Below, piece after piece: positions 57,116 through 64,000 of a DNA stretch of 64,000 bases. Source of the DNA: Aphidius gifuensis (taxonomy: Eukaryota; Arthropoda; Insecta; Hymenoptera; Braconidae); contig NC_057792.1 of NCBI RefSeq assembly GCF_014905175.1, positions 7,750,001 to 7,814,000 on the forward strand, given 5' to 3'. Below the pieces are notes generated by a model. It searched no databases. It saw only the letters and a list, made by a program, of their open reading frames with translations, and was not told the DNA's origin. The translations under genes and the position numbers were made by a program. Positions within the stretch are counted from its first letter, which is position 1, and each line of letters opens with the position of its first letter.

Positions 57116-57420
57116 TAAGCGTATTGACATAAAGTTAACTAACGGTTATTTATTAGTTAGTTTCAAGTTGATCTAAAATAGTATATTTCGTTACAAGTGC
57201 CCACTCAGAGAGTGTGCTCTCAACGAATTTGGAGGGGCAAGCAGGAGCCTAACTTTCTCAATTTCAAAATACAAACTTTGCGGGTTTTAGGTATCAATAG
57301 AAACCAGGTCCCATTTGCTTGAAAGTATTTTGCTCTTCATGATACTGCTAACTTATACATACGGTTTTTTTTTTTATGAATAATAGAAATATTTTTAAAT
57401 AAATAATAAAGGTAGAATAA
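57116..57420 (-). mobile_element. LTR-like end, rearranged partner of 50690-50870
   Basis: Minus-strand TGTAACGAAATATACTATTT at about 57195 and its flank GAGAGCACACTCTCTGAGTG match the copy at 50690. The ATTTCTATTATT block lies on the other side of the terminus compared with the first copy. Confidence 0.45.
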
Positions 57421-58725
57421 AATTATGTGACACTCAAACGGCTTCAGAGGGCACTGTGAGTAGTTGTCGTCGACTGACTGCTACTAATTAAACCATGCGT
57501 TTAATTTATGCGTTAATCAAATATAATTAATTTTAGTGTTTGATATCAATTTCCGTAAAAATGTTTAAATTTTCCGACTAGATAAAAAAAAATTTTTGAT
57601 AAAAACTTTATAAATATAAATAATAAAGTCCGACTACTGGGGTCCTTTAATTTCATCAAATTTTATCTGGGACCAGTATCCGGATACTAATAACAACTAG
57701 TAAAACTGATAACATAACCTAAATTTGTTTGACGTTGATATTTTTTTGCCTGTCTAGAAACTGGTATCTAACGTGTTCAACAACTGGTTCTCATATATTT
57801 TAGATGTCCGGATACTGCGGAAATTGAAAAATTTTTTAATTAATTAAATTTTCATTGAATTTATAATTTATACGAGTATTTTTTTATTTAAATGAAAGGT
57901 ATAAAGAATTCAAAAATAATAATGATTTTTTTTTTTTTTTAAATATATTTTTTATAGTTTAAATAGTGTCAATTACGCCTCTACCGTCCAAGTACTGGGG
58001 CCATGACGGTATTACAGATAATATTAAGAGACCCGGTTAGTGTCCACGATAGGATACAATACGATAAACCAGGCATTATCGTATTGTATCGTCAAATTTT
58101 CACGATATATTCGTATCATCGGGTACATTATCGTATCGTATCGTCAATTTCGTGACTATCGTCGAAATTATCGTCGATATTAGCGTGATTCGATGTCATT
58201 TCTCAATAATCATGGCGAAGAATGATGTTAAATTTTTTTAGGTTATGTCCGAGCTGTCATTCGTTGCTATCTGAGTTTTGGTAATTTATGGAAAGTTACC
58301 GCGAGAATAAAATGAGATGAAACATCCAGTCAATAGCTAGTCAATAGCTAGTTAATAGCTAGTTAATAGCAAAAAAAAAAAAGTCTAAAATACGGTATTT
58401 AACATTGTTATTGTTTATTGTTGTTGTTTAATTGTTTATTATATCGTTTTTTTAAAGTTTTCAACGATATTACATAAATTTGAAAAAAAAAATTTTTTCG
58501 ATAAATTATTTCAAAATTTAATTCAATAACTCAAATCAATTGTTATGATGTATCATATTTACAAATTATACATACGTATTTCAAATAAATAAATAAAAAA
58601 CAAATTTTTTATAAGTTGTTTATTTGACTTTTAAAATAATTCAAAGTTTCAAAATATTTTTTAAGTTGATTGTCTAATTTTTTCTTTTGTACCAACGGGT
58701 TGCCTTGACTCCAAATTTTTTTTCA
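57421..58725. repeat. Noncoding, with GTACTGG and ATCGTATCGT repeats
   Basis: AGTACTGGGGCCATGACGGTAT at 57977-57998 repeats 50973-50994 in direct orientation; ACTGGGGTCC and GGGACCAGTATCCG form an inverted pair near 57640. 58030-58200 is made of ATCGTATTGTATCGT words like those in the Ras-gene intron. No gene is seen. Confidence 0.4.
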
Positions 58726-58878
58726 GAAAGAGACTGAAAAAATTAAAAAAATTAAATATAATAAAACCATAAATCAATCACAATGTATCAAACAATCAAA
58801 CTTACAACAGTGATCCCTTCAAGTGTAAACAAGTACTCACGAATGACCGAGTTACCATCAGGAAGTGTACTGACAAAG
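58726..58878 (+). CDS. Possible first coding exon of an unknown gene
   Basis: A T-rich tract and TTTTCAG (acceptor, exon from about 58726) precede a short leader and ATG at 58783. The frame encodes 32 residues (MYQTIKLTTVIPSSVNKYSR, then MTELPSGSVLTK) and meets a donor GGTAAATT at 58879 in phase 0. Residue use is varied and coding-like, unlike nearby frames. No following exon was found before 64000. Family not recognised. Confidence 0.35.
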
Positions 58879-59464
58879 GTAAATTTTTCATTATCCGTAC
58901 TAACAATAGTCTGCAAAATTCATTATATAACTCATAACATAATAAAAAGAGACTTATTACTAATAGGTTGTTAGCAAGTGAATCAAACGGCTTAAAATTG
59001 AGAGAAAAAAAATCAATTTTGGCGATTTATGAGATATTAGTTTAACATTTTCCAATCTTGTTAAATTGTGAATTCAACAGAACTCTATATTTTTAATGCT
59101 ATAAAATATAAGTAATCCAAATATAGTATAAGTAGTTCAAATATCTAAAACGTTTAATTAATTTTCTCTTCACATTTTATCCTCAATATTAAGGTAACGG
59201 TAGGGGTAACTGACCCATCTAAGGAAAAAATCTGACTGAAACATGCATAATTAATTCCCATTCCACACGGAAAAAAAATATATAATTTATATATAAAATT
59301 ATATATAATATTGGGCGAAAACGTGTATATAATTTATATAAAATTTATATATAACGATTATATATAATAGTTTATATAAAGTTATATATATTTCTCCTTC
59401 CCTCCCATGAATTGTTTTTATTTAAAAATTTTCTTAAATTTTAATTTAAAAAAATCAAAAACAA

Positions 59465-59535
59465 ATCTTCCATAAGGATTCGAATCCGGGCCATTCTGGT
59501 TGGGAGGCAAGTACTTTACCTCGAAGTCACAGATC
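59465..59535 (-). other. tRNA-like module
   Basis: Minus strand: TGACTTCGAGGTAAAGTAC (A box) and CCGGATTCGAATCC (B box). Confidence 0.55.
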
Positions 59536-59764
59536 TTAAGATATATCTTTGTAAAAATATATGACTTTTCTCAATTTTTTTACTTTGTGGTTTTAATACC
59601 GATTTTATCTTTTTTTTCATAAAAATATGAACGAAGAGATGTTGAAATTAAAATTTTATAAATTTGAATAAAAGTCAGTAATAGAATTATGATTAAAACA
59701 GCAAAGTAAAAAAATTGAGGAAAGTCATATTCTTATTTATATTTTTACGGAGATCTATCATAAG

Positions 59765-59830
59765 ATCTGTGGCTTCCAGGTAAAGTACTTGCCTCCCAAC
59801 CAGAAGGGCCCGGGTTCGAGTCCTAGTGGA
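59765..59830 (+). other. tRNA-like module, inverted partner
   Basis: TGGCTTCCAGGTAAAGTACT (A box) and CCCGGGTTCGAGTCC (B box); the mate of the module at 59465. Confidence 0.55.
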
Positions 59831-60194
59831 AGATTTGTTTTTGATTATTTTTAATTAAAATTTAAAGTACATTCATAGCTACGTCCAAACAATCAGAATT
59901 TCTTAAAATTTATACAGTAGATAGTTGAAATAATAATGCATCGTTTTGTAAAATCAGTTTTTTTGTTATAAACCTTTTTTTTGATGTGTAAACATCTTTA
60001 GGCGCGGGTTGGGTATGGAGTAAAAGGAAAAAACATAGAGTTTAGACGTCAGATCCGGTAACGGATCTGGGCAGGAATCCATTTTCTGTCAGTCTACATT
60101 GCGCCTTGCAGCGCCATGGTAATCGGTCGGTAACCGTTACCATCAGGTGTTCTGTAGTATAGATGAATTTAAATGCGCGTATTTATATATTTAA

Positions 60195-60455
60195 TTTATT
60201 TATTATTATATGGGCTCGAACTCACGACAAGCTAAAATTTCCGCTTGTAAACATGGCGGCTAATGGCGGCTGCAAAAATAACCAAATTAGAACTAAATTC
60301 ACTAAATTATCACTAAATTTACTAAATTTACTGCAAATCCATGGTGTCTCTCCGTGACTGCAGAACAAGCGACGCCAAAACCGGATGCAATAAATTTAAT
60401 GAATTTAAAATTTGAATTAATTGACCGCCATGTTTACAAGCGGATTTTATACTTG
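60195..60455. mobile_element. MITE-like inverted repeat
   Basis: TCCGCTTGTAAACATGGCGG and CCGCCATGTTTACAAGCGGA are exact complements about 180 bases apart, around a CTAAATTTACTAAATT-rich core. Outer borders uncertain. Confidence 0.55.
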
Positions 60456-60456
60456 T

Positions 60457-60870
60457 TGCCTGCACCCATTCACGCGAGCTCCTCTAATGTGTGTCGTCAC
60501 AGAGATGACCAGTAACCACTGCGCATCTCTGTTATTCACTGTCCAATCAGCGCACACTAGAGAAACTCTCATGTCGTCACAACAACGCTCGTCTTACACC
60601 GTACGTTGCCGTAACTATTCGAGTCTCTCGTTCATCATCGAGGATCTCCGGCCAACTTCAAGTTCAACATCAAGCAAGTCTCCAAGCAGCGTTCTGGAGT
60701 CACTTGCGCAGGGGTATAGCACTACATGTATTTTTATGTGGGCTTATTTGCCACAAGGGACCCTAGACTGAGTCTAGTGAGTATAAGTATAGCCCGCCAT
60801 ATTGTATTGAGATGGTAAATCGGTTTATTTCTACGTTATCTGTCGCGATTCTTTCTTACCCGCTAAATTG
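60457..60870. other. GC-richer island, possible LTR fragment
   Basis: Contains a repeated TGTCGTCAC word, a TATAAGTATAGCC box near 60785 and a GCCATATTG word. An open frame of 116 codons covers it but looks non-coding (Ser/Thr-rich, no motif). Retroelement origin is a guess. Confidence 0.3.
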
Positions 60871-60929
60871 AATTTCCTTTTGAAGATTGTAATAACTATA
60901 TTTAGATAATTAATTAATTTGAATAAATA

Positions 60930-63900
60930 ATAAGCTATAGAAAAAAAGTCTAAGAAAAGAATGTAGCCACATATTATGTTATAAAAAATTGATTCAGCTA
61001 AAAAAAATAAACATATCTTTATCTTTTTACCAGCTACATCTTTTCTTGGACATTCGTATTTTTAAAATAAATTTACATATATTTTATTTATAAAATAAAT
61101 TTATATATAAAAATGAAAATGTCCAGAAAAGGTAGCTAAAAAAAGAATCTAATATTGATGCTGCCAAAGAAATGTTTGAAATATATTTTTGTATATATTC
61201 TTTGGCATAATTCGAAGATCATCATACAGCTACATCTTTTTTTGGACATTTTATTCATTAAATAGATAAAAATACGTGAATTACGGAAAAAATAAAATGT
61301 CCAAGGAAAAGCAGTAGCTAAGGAAAAGATGTAGCTAAGGAAAGATGTATAGCTATGGAAAAGATGTGACTAAAGAATTAATGTTGCCAAGAATATATAT
61401 TTCAAGCAAATATATTTCTTTAAAACATAATATTTTGGCAACATAATTCCTTAGTCATCTTTTTTTTTTAATAAACACATGTAATCGATAAAAATCGCAA
61501 AATGTAAGGAAAGGATGTGAAAAGGAAATATCTGTTGAAAGTTATCGAAATATATTTTAAAGTATACTTTTTTTAAAAGCTAAATTTTGATGCATCACTT
61601 TTCATAACTACATCTTTTCGCAGGACATTTTTCATTTGTTAAATAGATAAAAATACATGTGTTTTTATTAAAAAAATAAAATGTCCAAAAGGGAACTTAA
61701 ATATTAGCTAAGAAAAGATGTAGCTAAGGAAAAAGATGTGACTAAGGAATAATGTTTACTTAGAATATATATTTCAAGCAAATATATTTTTCTTTAAAAC
61801 ATAATTCTGGCAACATATTCTTAGTCACATCTTTCTTGTTTATTCCTATTTTTTTTAATAAAAGCGTATTTTATATTTTAATGAATAAAATGTCCAAGAA
61901 AGAATTATAAGCTAAAAGGAAAAGGATATTTAAAACAAGAATTTTTTGCCAAGAATTATGTTTTAAAGTATATTTTTTAAAATATATTTCTGGCAACATT
62001 AATTTCTAGTCACTTTTCCAGCTACGCTAGCTTATTTTTATTCATTAAATGAAAATACATGTGTTTTATTAAAAAATAATAAAAATGCCGAAACGGCTAA
62101 CGAAAGAAAAATTGAGAAAGGTAATGTAGCTAAGAAGGAATGTGACTAAGGAATTAATGTTGCCAAAAGAATATATATATTTCAAAAATATATTCTTTTA
62201 ATAATTATACTATTATCACCATCTTTTGCTTATTTTTCATTTTTCATTTTTATCTATTTACAAATAAAAATGTCCAAGGGCTAATGAAAAAATGTGACTA
62301 AGATAATATTTTGCCAAGAATTATGTTTTAAAAAGAAATATATTTGGCAGACTCTGCTATTCTTTAACGCATTATCCCTTGAACATTTTTATACATCAAA
62401 TGAATGAAAACATGTGTTTTATTCAAAAAAATAAAATGTCAAGGAAGAAACGTTTGCTAAGAAGGTTATAGCTAAGGAAAGATGCAGCTAAGGAAAGATG
62501 TGACTAAGGAATTAATGTTGCCAAGAATATATATTTCAAGCAAATATATTTCTTTAAAACATAATTCTTTCAGCATTCATAGTACATCTTTGCCTCTATC
62601 TTTCTTAACTACTAAATTTTAATGTATTTATCTCAAAAGGTTTTTGTAACTAAGGAAGACCATGCGGAGATATGTTGCCAAAAGAATTATGTTTTGAAGA
62701 AATATATTTGCTTGAAATCCATATGTGCTGGCAACATCATGGTATCTTTACCGCTTACATTTTTATTCATTAAATAGAATAATACATGTGTTTTTATTAA
62801 AAAAAAAAATGTCCAAGGAAAACGTAATGAAAAGATGTGCCAGCTAAGGGAAAGATAGCTAAGGAAAGATGGACTAAAAGAATTAATGTTGCCAAAAGAA
62901 TATATATATTCAAGCAAATATATTTCTTTTAAAAACATAATTCTTTAACAACAATAACTGTAGTCACATCTTTTCATGGTATTTATTTTTTTTAATAAAA
63001 ACATGTATTTTATCTATTTAATAAAACAAAAATGTCAAAAGAAACTTTAGTAACTAAGAAAATTTGACTTAGAATTATGTGCCTAAGTATGTTTAAAAGA
63101 AATATATTTGGCAAAATATGATATTCTTTGGCAACGTTAACTAGCAATATCTTTCATAGCTACATCTTTCATTAACTACTGCTTTCCTTGGACATTTTAT
63201 TTTTTAATAAAACAATGTATTTTATCTATTTAATAATAAAATCCCGGAAAAACATAACTAAGGAAAAAAGATGTGACTAAGAAAATTAATGTTGCCAAAG
63301 ATATATAAAATATATTTGGCAAATATATATTCTAACATTAATATATCACATCTTTCCTTAACATCTTTTCATAGCTTCTGCTTTCCTCAATTTTCAATTA
63401 AATAGATAAAATACATGTGTTTTTATTAAAAAAAAAAAAAAATGTCCAAGGAAAAGCAGTAGCTAAGAAGAAAAGATGTAGCTAAAAAGGATGTTACTAA
63501 AGGTATAAAATGTTTGCCAAAGTATATTTAAAGCAAATATATTTTCTTTGAAATTATTTTTAGTAACAACAATTCATTAATCACATCCTCCTTAACATCT
63601 TTTCTTAACTATAACTCTCAGCTTACTACTTTTCCTTGGACTTTTGTATTTTTAAAATAAATTTACATGTATTTTATTTATAAAATAAATGCATGTATTT
63701 TTGTTATAAAATAAATAAAAATTCACGGAAAATATTATTACACAGGTTGCCAAAAATCATATTTTTAAGCAACTTATTTTCTTAAAACATAATTTTCTAG
63801 CTAAGGAAAGCAAGTTGTTCACTGTAATATTAATTTCTTTGGCAAAATCTTTTTGATAGTTAACAGGTAAACAACTCCTTTATTAATATATTCCTATAAA

Positions 63901-64000
63901 CTTTTTTATTTATTCAAATATTAAAAGCTATGTGTAAAAATAGCTAAGAAAGGTTGTTTACCTGTTAATTTATATACTATTTGAAGAAACCTTTTCACCC
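60930..64000. repeat. Satellite-like array of dyad units (GCTAAGGAAAGATGT)
   Basis: About 15 units each carry AAATGTCCAAGGAAA, AGCTAAGGAAAGATGT, GACTAAGGAATTAATGTTGCC, a centre AATATATTTCAAGCAAATATA, then the mirrored words back to TTTCCTTGGACATTTT. The unit length is about 200 bp. The units vary mostly by small insertions and deletions. The array runs off the right edge. Confidence 0.8.

Larger units (their letters stand above)
59275..59880. repeat. Inverted pair of a tRNA-derived repeat
   Basis: 59460-59600 and 59690-59850 are inverted copies, each with the same tRNA-like module and a GAAAAGTCATAT-type flank. A TATATAATTTATATA word block lies at 59278-59395. The family also occurs at 34890-35210. 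Confidence 0.6.

Noticed and set aside
60421..60771. 116-codon ORF as a gene
   Set aside because: It covers a GC-richer island that looks like an LTR or promoter fragment, has no motif and begins inside an inverted repeat.

Overview
The window looks like insect nuclear DNA, most probably a hymenopteran parasitoid (braconid-like). That is an inference from the very high A+T content, short AT-rich introns with GT/AG borders, an insect-type gene set, and a secreted-protein cluster next to an inhibitory serpin. No sequence search was possible. There are few genes, and most of the 64 kb is nested mobile DNA.

Intact genes: (1) a Dexras1/Rhes-type Ras GTPase (+, 13571-21836, 3 coding exons, 281 aa), whose 6.5 kb first intron is packed with nested transposons; (2) a five-exon secreted protein of unknown family (+, 39641-41470, 422 aa), built from two duplicated exon pairs and flanked by decayed tandem copies at 38880 and 42307; (3) a complete seven-exon secreted inhibitory serpin (-, 45213-43453, 412 aa, predicted P1 Arg); (4) a two-exon sugar transporter of the trehalose-transporter (Tret1-like) class (+, 48488-49939, 459 aa). 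A possible first coding exon of another gene lies at 58783-58878, and a 50-codon ORF at 36703.

Broken genes: a KDM4-like JmjC demethylase copy lies in three pieces at 24671, 29388 and 31921. It is split by a foldback element carrying a Ty3/gypsy provirus (itself carrying a Helitron) and by a second foldback element carrying a third. Decayed I/R1-like non-LTR (7318-10960, -), copia (11060-13135, -) and gypsy (25555-29263, +) retrotransposons are present.

The main unexplained signal is a set of foldback elements. Four families begin with CCC-N-R-G (CCCAGGTAGGA, CCCGAGTRGAAAT, CCCTAGCGAAAATG, CCCTGGTRAAAA); two further families (CACGGAGAAAAATTT, GTAGGAATTGCCA) have the same design. Each has long inverted arms filled with its own short repeated word. 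Where the insertion point can be read, the flanks show a 2-bp duplication of variable sequence (AA, TA, TT, TG, CA). Three families hold a tRNA-like Pol III A-box/B-box module near the middle. No transposase ORF is seen.

Layout: 1-7 kb AT-rich elements; 7-13 kb retrotransposon remains; 13.5-22 kb Ras gene; 23-34.7 kb nested foldbacks with the JmjC pseudogene and gypsy; 35-39 kb repeats; 39.5-45.2 kb secreted-protein and serpin cluster; 48.5-50 kb transporter; 50-60 kb MITEs, Helitron and hAT-like elements; 60.9-64 kb a satellite-like array of dyad units.
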